A DNA stretch of 37,375 nucleotides from contig JASJAY010000056.1 of NCBI GenBank assembly GCA_030066775.1, positions 1 to 37,375 of the forward strand, read 5' to 3'. A program made the translations under genes and the position numbers. Origin of the DNA: Planctomycetota bacterium. GTDB taxonomy: Bacteria; Planctomycetota; PLA2; JAEUHO01. Positions 1 through 6,940 of the stretch are shown here, piece by piece. The notes beneath the pieces are model-generated. The model did not search any database, was not told the origin of the DNA, and was given only the letters and a program-made list of their open reading frames with translations. Numbering within the stretch: position 1 is the first letter of the stretch; each line of letters begins with the position of its first letter.

Positions 1-45
1 CGTTAGACGCTGGCATTCTCGCGCCCGTTTCTTCCCAATAGTCCC

Positions 46-74
46 GGGAGGAGCAGGCTCGCGGTCCTCCTCCC
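46..74. other. Perfect 8-bp inverted repeat upstream of the first lipoprotein
   Basis: Positions 46-53 (GGGAGGAG) are the exact reverse complement of 67-74 (CTCCTCCC), with a 13-nt loop. No T-run follows, so it is a poor intrinsic terminator. It ends about 20 nt before the GGAGG ribosome site of the lipoprotein gene, so it may be a leader hairpin or the end of an upstream unit outside the window. Confidence 0.35.
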
Positions 75-104
75 ATTGCATCCCACGTGCGTTTCGGAGG
101 CGGC

Positions 105-2993
105 ATGTCGAACGCAGCGCAGCGCGTCGAGGGGGGTGCCCGACTGCGGCACACCCTCGTGGTCCTGGCCCTGGCCGTGGCTCTCTGCGGCATGACCTCG
201 TGCGGAGGTGGGAAGGGAGGCCCCGGACCCGGCGGCGACGGCCAGGGCCTCGTGCTGCTCAGCTTCCTGCAAGCCAACGTCGACAACGTCGCGCTCAACA
301 CCATCCTGCAGTGGCGCTTCAGCGAGCCGGTCAACGCCGCCACCGTGACGTCCGCGTCGATCCAGATCCGCGAGGGCCCCTCGTTCGGGCGGAACGTGCC
401 GGGCACCTTCATCGTGAGCGGGGACGTCGTCACCTTCGAGCCCCGTCTCGCCAGCCTCTGCGATCTCTCCGACGGCGCCTTCGACGCCGACACCGACTAT
501 CGCGTGCAGCTGATCGGCTGGCCGGAGGAGTTCGCCATCCAGAACACGTCGGGCCAGAAGCTCGACACGACGACCACGTGGCAGTTCCACACGCGCAGCG
601 AGACCGATCCGGCCAAGTTCACCGACCAGGTGGCGGGCACCACCCCGACCGTCACCGGGATGACGCCGTCGACCGGCGCGGAGGCGACCGACGTGGGCAG
701 TGCGGGCAATCGCCAGCGCATCGTCGTGACGCTGAGCGAGAACGTGGACCCGTGCACGGTGTCCAGCGCGACCGTGATCGTCGAGGTCCCCGAGGTCGGC
801 GGGACCTACGGACAGTCGGTGCCCGTTCCCGGCGGCAACCTGTCGGGCTTCGTCACGGGCGGCGCCGACACGTCGGACCGTGCGCCGACGGACCACTACA
901 GCTGGGGCTCGGATACCGGCTCGGCATGGCCGGGCGGCGTCCAGCGTCTACCGGCGAGCGTGCACCTCGTGCAGGACTTCAACCAGACGCAGATCGTGAT
1001 CTCACCCTTGCACGGCCAGGATCCGCTTCAGCCCGAGCTCGGCGGCATCCTGCCGGAGAACGCGCTCCTCGTCGTGCGCCTGACGACCAACATCGCGGAC
1101 TTCGGGGGCCAGTTCCTGTCGCCCTTCATCGGGTCCTTCACCACGCAGAACCTCGACAACCCCCCGGGACAGATCACGATCGAGAACGAGGGCGAGACGC
1201 CGTACAACGAATCCTCCACGACGGCGGACGTGAACTCCGCGCGCTCACCGAGCCTCGTGCAGGGGTTCCTGCTCTTCGCCGGCGACGGCGACAACGGCCC
1301 GATCCTCGACCAGCCTTCGCTGCCGGAGTCGGATGCCTCCGGGTGCACGGCGCCGTTCCAGCTCAACGACACGGCGCGGGACATGTTCGATCCGAGCGGC
1401 AACATCAACCTCGACACGGGCGCCTCGAACTCGTGCGTGAACAGCACCGATGGCTCCACGGCCGTGATCTGGGAGTTCGCAACCCTGCGCGTGCGCAGCG
1501 GCGTCACCGTGCGCATCGTCGGCTCGAATCCGGCGATCCTGCTCGTGAGCGGCGATGCCGTCGTCGAGGCCGGCGGACGCATCCTGGGCCGCGGCGACCA
1601 GGCCAACGGCGCGCCCCAGGGACGCGGCCAGGCCGGCGCGTCCACGACCACCTCCGGCTCGACCGGCGGCACCGGCGTCGCAGGCGGCGGCAACGGCGGC
1701 TCGTGCTTGTCAGGCAACGGCACCAGCGTCCCCGCGCGCTACTCCGGCAGCGGCCTCCAGGGCTACTACATGACCGGCAGCAACGTGAATCCGTCCGTCG
1801 GCACCGACACGGGCCCCGGCTGCGGCCACGGCAACTCGTCCGTGCGCTGGGGCGCGCAGACGAACCCCAACAACCGCAACTCCCCGGGGGGCGGCGGCGG
1901 CGGTCATGCGTCGGCAGGAACCGATGGGCAGACCCTCGGCTCGGGCTCCGCCCCCACGACCCTGGACCTGGCCGCCGACGGCCTCGGCGGCGGGGAGTAC
2001 GGCAACAGCAACGACACGCTGCGCAAGGCCGAGGCCGGCAGCGGCGGCGGCGCGGGCGGTGAGATCCGTCCCTTCACCGGCAACGCCGGGCGCGGCACGG
2101 GCGGCGCAGGCGGGGCCGGCGGCGGCTTCCTCGACATCACGGCCGGGGGCGACATCAGCATCTTCGGCACGATCGACGTCGCCGGATCGCCCGGCGGCAG
2201 TGGGGCCACGCAGCCGTTCAACCCGAACTACACGTGGCAGCCCGGTACGGGCGGCGGTGGTGGCGGAAGCGGCGGGGGACTACGCCTGCTCACGCCCAAC
2301 GACATCACGTTGGGTCCGCTGGCCGTGGTGACGGCCGCCGGCGGGCCGGGCGGGGCCGGCGGGCAGTCCCAGGGTAACCAGCCTCCCGTCAACGCGGGTG
2401 GCAACGGGGGCCTCGGGCGGCTTGTCTTCGAGGACGGCGACTCGATCATCAGCGGCTACAACAGCGGCGCCGTCGTCGTCCCGGCCGAAGGCGAGTCGGG
2501 CTTCCATCGCGGCGTGTTCGACGCCACGCGCTTCAGCGGTGGCGGGCTCACGCCGTTCGCGACGACCGAGCCCTTCCAGGTGGGCCCCTTCGACCCGACG
2601 TTCGCGGAGCCCAACCAGTCCCACTTCGTCGCGGGCGCCCCTGCGATCACCAGCCCGGGCGTCGGCGGCGTGGTGCTGTTGATCGAGGCCCAGAGCTACG
2701 GGATGGAGCTGGACGGCACGCGCGAGCTGACCGGCAACGGTTGGCGCACGATCGGCTACTTCACCGACTCCGGCATCGAGACGGCCCCGGACTGGAACGC
2801 CGGGCACCCGGGCAGCGTGACGCGGGCGCCGGACAATGTCGGCAATCCCGGCATCGACAACATGGCCAGCCTGAACGGCGACGAGTTCGTGCAGTTCCGC
2901 TTCACGGTCTTCCTGAACCCCGTCGGTGTTGGTGCGCTAGATCCGGGCGCCTATCTCGACAGCTGGCTGATCGGCTACAACAGCGACAACTGA
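105..2993 (+). CDS. Large lipoprotein with Ig-like (Big_5-type) domains and a glycine-rich C-terminal half
   Basis: The protein is 962 aa from the ATG at 105, which has GGAGG at 96-100 four bases upstream. An in-frame GTG at 87 has no such site. Residues 1-33 form a lipoprotein signal ending in a lipobox (Met-Thr-Ser-Cys, C33), so it should be lipid-anchored outside the inner membrane. Two segments (about 45-165 and 195-350) read like the SbsA/Big_5 Ig-like fold, with patterns such as 'LQWRFSEPVNAATV' and 'RIVVTLSENVDPCTV'. About residues 490-790 are dominated by glycine with runs such as SPGGGGGGHAS. The C-terminal 130 residues are ordinary again. A surface or cell-envelope structural role is inferred; no catalytic motif was seen. 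Confidence 0.8.
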   Translation: MSNAAQRVEGGARLRHTLVVLALAVALCGMTSCGGGKGGPGPGGDGQGLVLLSFLQANVDNVALNTILQWRFSEPVNAATVTSASIQIREGPSFGRNVPGTFIVSGDVVTFEPRLASLCDLSDGAFDADTDYRVQLIGWPEEFAIQNTSGQKLDTTTTWQFHTRSETDPAKFTDQVAGTTPTVTGMTPSTGAEATDVGSAGNRQRIVVTLSENVDPCTVSSATVIVEVPEVGGTYGQSVPVPGGNLSGFVTGGADTSDRAPTDHYSWGSDTGSAWPGGVQRLPASVHLVQDFNQTQIVISPLHGQDPLQPELGGILPENALLVVRLTTNIADFGGQFLSPFIGSFTTQNLDNPPGQITIENEGETPYNESSTTADVNSARSPSLVQGFLLFAGDGDNGPILDQPSLPESDASGCTAPFQLNDTARDMFDPSGNINLDTGASNSCVNSTDGSTAVIWEFATLRVRSGVTVRIVGSNPAILLVSGDAVVEAGGRILGRGDQANGAPQGRGQAGASTTTSGSTGGTGVAGGGNGGSCLSGNGTSVPARYSGSGLQGYYMTGSNVNPSVGTDTGPGCGHGNSSVRWGAQTNPNNRNSPGGGGGGHASAGTDGQTLGSGSAPTTLDLAADGLGGGEYGNSNDTLRKAEAGSGGGAGGEIRPFTGNAGRGTGGAGGAGGGFLDITAGGDISIFGTIDVAGSPGGSGATQPFNPNYTWQPGTGGGGGGSGGGLRLLTPNDITLGPLAVVTAAGGPGGAGGQSQGNQPPVNAGGNGGLGRLVFEDGDSIISGYNSGAVVVPAEGESGFHRGVFDATRFSGGGLTPFATTEPFQVGPFDPTFAEPNQSHFVAGAPAITSPGVGGVVLLIEAQSYGMELDGTRELTGNGWRTIGYFTDSGIETAPDWNAGHPGSVTRAPDNVGNPGIDNMASLNGDEFVQFRFTVFLNPVGVGALDPGAYLDSWLIGYNSDN

Positions 2994-3083
2994 TCGCTTT
3001 CGCGGCGCATCGCTGCGATGCCGCGCCATCGATCCGTACTCCAGGGTGAATGGGCCCCACTGGCCCCCACCTGGAGACGACCC

Positions 3084-3302
3084 ATGCGCCGCATCGCCCT
3101 TGCTTTCGCCTTCGCCACGTTCCTCGGCGCCACCGAGGCCAGCGCCTGCACGACGCCGGGCGCCTCGGCGGTCGCGCCCACGCAGCTCCAGCCGGAGGCA
3201 GAGCTCCTCGTCGTGCCCGAGACGCCGGCGGATGACGGCGCGTGGATCGTCGAGCCGGCGCGGCCCCTCAGCGGCCGCACGCCCGGCGCGCAGCCCGCGT
3301 GA
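3084..3302 (+). CDS. Small exported protein, function unknown
   Basis: The protein is 72 aa. The ATG at 3084 follows GGAGA at 3073-3077. The N-terminus (MRRIALAFAFATFLGATEASA) is a plausible Sec signal peptide with AxA cleavage near residue 21. The mature part is about 50 residues, proline- and alanine-rich with one early cysteine and acidic stretches. It lies 90 nt after the large lipoprotein and 15 nt from the end of the convergent FKBP gene. I recognise no family. Its reality rests on the signal peptide, the ribosome site and the fit between neighbours. Confidence 0.5.
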   Translation: MRRIALAFAFATFLGATEASACTTPGASAVAPTQLQPEAELLVVPETPADDGAWIVEPARPLSGRTPGAQPA

Positions 3303-3317
3303 ACCTCTGCGCTGCGC

Positions 3318-4538
3318 CTATTTGACGTTGATGAGCTCGACGTCGAAGACGAGCGTGGCGTTCTTGGCGATCCCCGAGCCGGGCGGCGGATTGGCGCCGT
3401 AGCCCAGGTTCGGCGGGATCACGAAGATCGCGCGTCCCCCCTCCTTCAGCAGCTGGAGGCCTTCGCGGAAGCCGGGTACGACGCCCGAGACGGGAAACCC
3501 CTGGCTCCGCCCGCGATGCAGCGAGGAGTCGAAGCGCTTCCCGCTCTCGCTCCATCCCTGGTAGTGCACCTCGACCAGGTTGTTGCGCGCGGGGCTGCGC
3601 CCCGTCCCGTCCGCAAGGACCCGATACTTCAGCCCGCTCTTCGTGGTCGTGAACTTGGCGAGGTCCGGCTTCTGGAACGTCGGGATCTCGGAGACCTCGT
3701 CGAGGGCGAGGTCCCACCAGGTCGTCGAACCCGGGGGAAAGCGTCGGTCGGGCGACTGATTACCCCACGCGAGGTCCGCGGGGACCTCGAAGAGACAGCG
3801 CATGCCGGGCGTCATGAGCACCGCGGCCTCCTTCAGGAAGGCCTCGCCCTTCTGGAAGATCACTGCGCCGCGCGGGGTGCGCCGCGGCGTCACGAAGCGC
3901 AGCTCCGCGGCCTGGCCGTCGAGCCAGTGCTCGTCCGCGGCGGTCGAGTGCACGAGCGCCTTGCTCTGGTTCCAGATGGAGTAGGTCATCCGCACGCGCT
4001 GCGTGGGCTGCGCGGGCAGCCCCTGGCCGCGCTTCAGGATCCAGTACTTGAGCCCGCTCTGGGTCGTCTCGGCCGCGGCGGCCTCCACCTCGGGGAAGCG
4101 CGGCTTGCGCAGGATGCGCCGCACCGTGATCTCGTAGACGAGGTCCGTGTCGGGCGGCACGACCATCGGCTTGCCCTTCGTGCGCGAGGGCTTACCGCGC
4201 GTTCCGTACGCAAGCGCGCTGGGAATCTGCACGCGTGCCTTGTCGCCGACCCGGAGCCGACGCAGCGCGCGCAGCATGCCCTCGATCGCGGCGCCGTCCC
4301 CGAGCAGCAGCTCGAACGGCCGCCCTCGCGCGAGGGTGCTGCCGATCTCGGTGCCGTCCGCGAGCGACATCACGTAGTCGATCGTGACGCGATCGCCGTC
4401 GGCTGCCGGCTCGCCCTCCCCCTCTTCAAGCAGGGTGATCTCGACGTCGGGGGCGGCCGGCTTGTCTTCGTCGGCGTGGGCGTGGACCCCCGCGAACGAA
4501 AGCAGGACGAGGAGCACGAGAAGGCCGGTTCGGCGCAT
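3318..4538 (-). CDS. Exported protein with three tandem FKBP-type prolyl isomerase domains
   Basis: The protein is 406 aa from the ATG at 4538, which is preceded by GGAGA; upstream in-frame codons have no signal peptide. Residues 1-22 are a signal peptide, so it should fold proteins in the periplasm. FKBP-like domains lie at about 31-143, 160-285 and 299-406. The third is the most canonical ('VEVHYQGW', 'VVPGFREGLQLL', 'IPPNLGYG', final strand 'TLVFDVELI'). The first keeps 'AIEGMLRALRRLRVGDKARVQIP' in outline with 'ALAYG'. The second is degenerate and may only bind clients. Typical secreted FKBPs such as FkpA or Mip have one catalytic domain, so three in one chain is unusual. It follows the receiver-domain gene on the same strand by 109 nt. 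Confidence 0.88.
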   Translation of the reverse strand: MRRTGLLVLLVLLSFAGVHAHADEDKPAAPDVEITLLEEGEGEPAADGDRVTIDYVMSLADGTEIGSTLARGRPFELLLGDGAAIEGMLRALRRLRVGDKARVQIPSALAYGTRGKPSRTKGKPMVVPPDTDLVYEITVRRILRKPRFPEVEAAAAETTQSGLKYWILKRGQGLPAQPTQRVRMTYSIWNQSKALVHSTAADEHWLDGQAAELRFVTPRRTPRGAVIFQKGEAFLKEAAVLMTPGMRCLFEVPADLAWGNQSPDRRFPPGSTTWWDLALDEVSEIPTFQKPDLAKFTTTKSGLKYRVLADGTGRSPARNNLVEVHYQGWSESGKRFDSSLHRGRSQGFPVSGVVPGFREGLQLLKEGGRAIFVIPPNLGYGANPPPGSGIAKNATLVFDVELINVK

Positions 4539-4647
4539 GCGGAGGGTCTCCAGGCGACGCACCAGCATAGACAGCAGGCGGCACGTCACCGGGGGCAACG
4601 CATCCCGGTCATCACGATTCCTTGGCGGCGCCGAGCCTGAGGGTCGG

Positions 4648-5268
4648 CTACGCCGCCTTGCGGCCGAAGAGCCCCTTGAGCAGCCCCAGGAGCCCGCCGC
4701 CGGAAGGCGCCTGCGTCTCCGCGGAGGCGTCGGCACCCGGCGCATTCACGGACACGACGCCGGCGCGCTTCTTGAGCGCGATCTTGCCGGACAAGGGCAC
4801 GTTCTGCGGCACCTTCTCCTTGGGCACCGGCTGCTCTTTGAGCACTTCCTTGGGCACCGGGGCGCCCTTGGCGCGGTACGGTCCGAGCCGCTGCAACCAC
4901 TCGCGTCGCTGGGCCAGCGCGTCGCCGATGATGCGCTCGGCGCGCTCCGGGTCGCACGGCTTCAGCAGGTAGTCGAAGGCGCCGGCAAAGATCGCCGCTT
5001 GCACGCCCTCCTCGTCGTCCATCGAGCTCAGGATGAGCATCGGCGTGCGCTCTTGGAGGTGCGGCAGCGCCCGCTCCAGGAGCTGGAAGCCGTTCATCCT
5101 GGGCATCATCACGTCCGTCAGGACGAGGTCGAAGTCGCGCTCCGTGAGGCGCGTCAGCGCGTCGAGACCGTCCGCCGCCTCGGTCACGGTGTGTCCGAGA
5201 TTCTGGAGGAACGCGGCCAAGGGCTCGCGGATCGTGGCCTCGTCGTCGACGACCAGGATGTCGGCCAT
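4648..5268 (-). CDS. Single receiver-domain response regulator with a long C-terminal extension
   Basis: The protein is 206 aa. Residues 1-120 are a complete receiver domain: acidic pair D8/D9, phospho-acceptor D52 ('LVLTDVMMP'), S81 at the switch Ser/Thr position and K103 in 'LLKPCD'. No DNA-binding or enzymatic output domain follows. Instead there is a charged, proline- and lysine-rich linker, then a hydrophobic glycine/leucine/phenylalanine tail (about 191-206, 'GGGLLGLLKGLFGRKAA') that may be an amphipathic helix binding membrane or partner. No sensor kinase is adjacent. It is divergent from the methyltransferase gene, sharing a 128-nt region. Confidence 0.85.
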   Translation of the reverse strand: MADILVVDDEATIREPLAAFLQNLGHTVTEAADGLDALTRLTERDFDLVLTDVMMPRMNGFQLLERALPHLQERTPMLILSSMDDEEGVQAAIFAGAFDYLLKPCDPERAERIIGDALAQRREWLQRLGPYRAKGAPVPKEVLKEQPVPKEKVPQNVPLSGKIALKKRAGVVSVNAPGADASAETQAPSGGGLLGLLKGLFGRKAA

Positions 5269-5396
5269 AGGTGGTTCGGCTCCCTGAGGGCGGGGACTGC
5301 CGATCCTATCGACAGGCTTCCGCAGCCCCCGAACGCCACGGGTCCGGGTGCCAATGTTTCCTTCATGAATCCGCCTCCTGCAAGTACGCCGGGTGC

Positions 5397-6299
5397 ATGC
5401 ACCCCGTTCGCCAGGGCTTCGAGGCCATGCTCGCGGACGCGCCCCTGCTGCTCTCGGGCGCTGTGGGGACGGAGCTCCTTCGGCGCGGCGTGGCGACCCC
5501 GCTGCCCCTCTGGGCGACAGCGGCGATGCTGGAGGCGCCGGAGGTCGTGCGCAGCATCCACGCCGACTACGTCAGTGCGGGCGCCCGGATCGTGACGGCG
5601 AACACCTTCCGCACCGACCGCACGACGCTCAGCAAGGTCGGCCTCGCCACCCGAACGCGCGAGCTGAACAAGCTCGCCGTGCGCCTCGCACGCGAGGGCG
5701 TGGCCGCCGCACGGCCCACCGCCCCCATCCTCGTCGCGGGTTCGGTCGCCCCTGTCGAGGACTGCTACGAGCCCGACCTCGTGCCCGACGACCGCACGCT
5801 GACGCTCGAGCACGGCGTACGCATCGGCCACCTCGTCGCCGCAGGTGCCGCGTGCGCGTTGATCGAGACGATGAACACGATCCGCGAGGCGCGCGTTGCG
5901 CTCGAGGCCGCCAATGCGGGCAACCTGCCTGCGTTCGTCAGCTTCACGTGCGCACCGGGCGCACGCCTACTGTCAGGTGAGCCGGTCGCCGAGGCGGTGG
6001 CGGCCGTCGAGCCGTTGGCGCCGCTGGGGATCCTCGTCAACTGCTGCGCCCCCGACGTGGCGACCGAGGCGCTGGCCCAGGTGGTCGAAGCGACGGCGAT
6101 CCCTGCCGGCGTGTACGCCAACGGGCGCGGCCGCGCCCACGACGAGACAGGCTGGGTCTTCAAGGGCGGCGTGTCGAACCGCGCCTACGTGAAGGAGGCG
6201 CGCCGCTGGCTCGACCTCGGCGCGCGCCTGATCGGCGGCTGCTGCGGGACGACCCCACGGACCATCCGCGCCCTCGCCCGCCTGCTCGCGAAGCGCTGA
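5397..6299 (+). CDS. Homocysteine S-methyltransferase family protein
   Basis: The protein is 300 aa from the ATG at 5397; an ATG at 5427 is a weaker alternative. The family transfers a methyl group to the thiol of homocysteine (MmuM, the MetH N-terminal domain, BHMT). Residues 17-70 carry the entry signature ('LLSGAVGTELLRRG', 'ANTFRTDR'). The zinc-ligand cysteines are present as 'VNCC' (C216/C217) and 'GGCCGT' (C282/C283). The methyl donor (S-methylmethionine, betaine or another) cannot be read from the sequence, and the cobalamin and folate domains of MetH are absent. It stands alone: a receiver gene lies divergently upstream and a tautomerase gene converges 19 nt downstream. Confidence 0.85.
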   Translation: MHPVRQGFEAMLADAPLLLSGAVGTELLRRGVATPLPLWATAAMLEAPEVVRSIHADYVSAGARIVTANTFRTDRTTLSKVGLATRTRELNKLAVRLAREGVAAARPTAPILVAGSVAPVEDCYEPDLVPDDRTLTLEHGVRIGHLVAAGAACALIETMNTIREARVALEAANAGNLPAFVSFTCAPGARLLSGEPVAEAVAAVEPLAPLGILVNCCAPDVATEALAQVVEATAIPAGVYANGRGRAHDETGWVFKGGVSNRAYVKEARRWLDLGARLIGGCCGTTPRTIRALARLLAKR

Positions 6300-6318
6300 G
6301 CAGCGGCTGCGAGGCCCG

Positions 6319-6747
6319 CTACGGTGCGGCGTCTCGCGTGGGGTAGTAGAACGGCCGGTTGGCCAGCTCGGGGTACGTGTCGCTCAACAGCGCTCCGTTC
6401 ACCACGACGTTCTCGTATGGGTGCTCGCAGATGTGGATCACCGGCTTCCAGCTCGATCGACCGGTTGCCTGCACGAACGCGTCGGTCAGGGAGCGCGCCA
6501 CGTCGCCCTTCGCTGTGCGGGTCAGGCGCGGCGTGTAGAGCACCATGTGCAGATAGGGGTTCGTATACGCACGGTCGATCAGCTGCCCCCCTTGAGCAGC
6601 CCGGCCTGGTTCGTACTCGAAGAACCGGATCCCGAAGATCTCCGCTGCATGCCCCGTGCTCTCGGTGAATGCCTGCGTGAGCGCTTCCGCCAGGGCCATG
6701 CGAACGCCGTCGGGAACTTCGGGCAGCGAGACTTCGAGGGAGGGCAT
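6319..6747 (-). CDS. Tautomerase-superfamily-like protein
   Basis: The protein is 142 aa, starting Met-Pro, so removal of Met would expose the N-terminal proline that is the catalytic base of 4-oxalocrotonate tautomerase relatives. A GAGGA lies ahead of the start. Two similar beta-alpha-beta halves can be seen: residues 2-64 ('SLEVSLPEVPDGVRMALAEA', then a strand near 39-45) and 66-118 ('LHMVLYTPRLTRTAKGDVA'). This fits the double-unit (MIF/MSAD/CHMI-like) architecture rather than the 60-residue 4-OT form. The substrate is unknown. Its gene is divergent from hrpB with 193 nt between, in which I see no clear element. Confidence 0.65.
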   Translation of the reverse strand: MPSLEVSLPEVPDGVRMALAEALTQAFTESTGHAAEIFGIRFFEYEPGRAAQGGQLIDRAYTNPYLHMVLYTPRLTRTAKGDVARSLTDAFVQATGRSSWKPVIHICEHPYENVVVNGALLSDTYPELANRPFYYPTRDAAP

Positions 6748-6940
6748 GGATGGTCCTCATGGGGCGTGGAGCGACACGCGCGTACCTGCGCCAGACGCCG
6801 CATGCTAGATCGGGAGTGGCGCCCTGAACGCGGCCCATCCACGGAAGAGCGCACCGTTCCGGACGACGTGCGCCCACGCTGTCCTGCGGGGAGGGCCATT
6901 CCCCCTCTCTCGTTGCGCGGCCTGCGCCTACCCTCGGCCC

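Noticed and set aside
3-896. A 297-codon minus-strand frame at the left edge.
   Set aside because: It is antisense to the Ig-like lipoprotein, His/Arg/Gly-rich and without domain features.
5269-5396. Possible SAM or SAH riboswitch ahead of the homocysteine methyltransferase gene.
   Set aside because: I could not find the conserved core of any known SAM or SAH riboswitch in these 128 nt.
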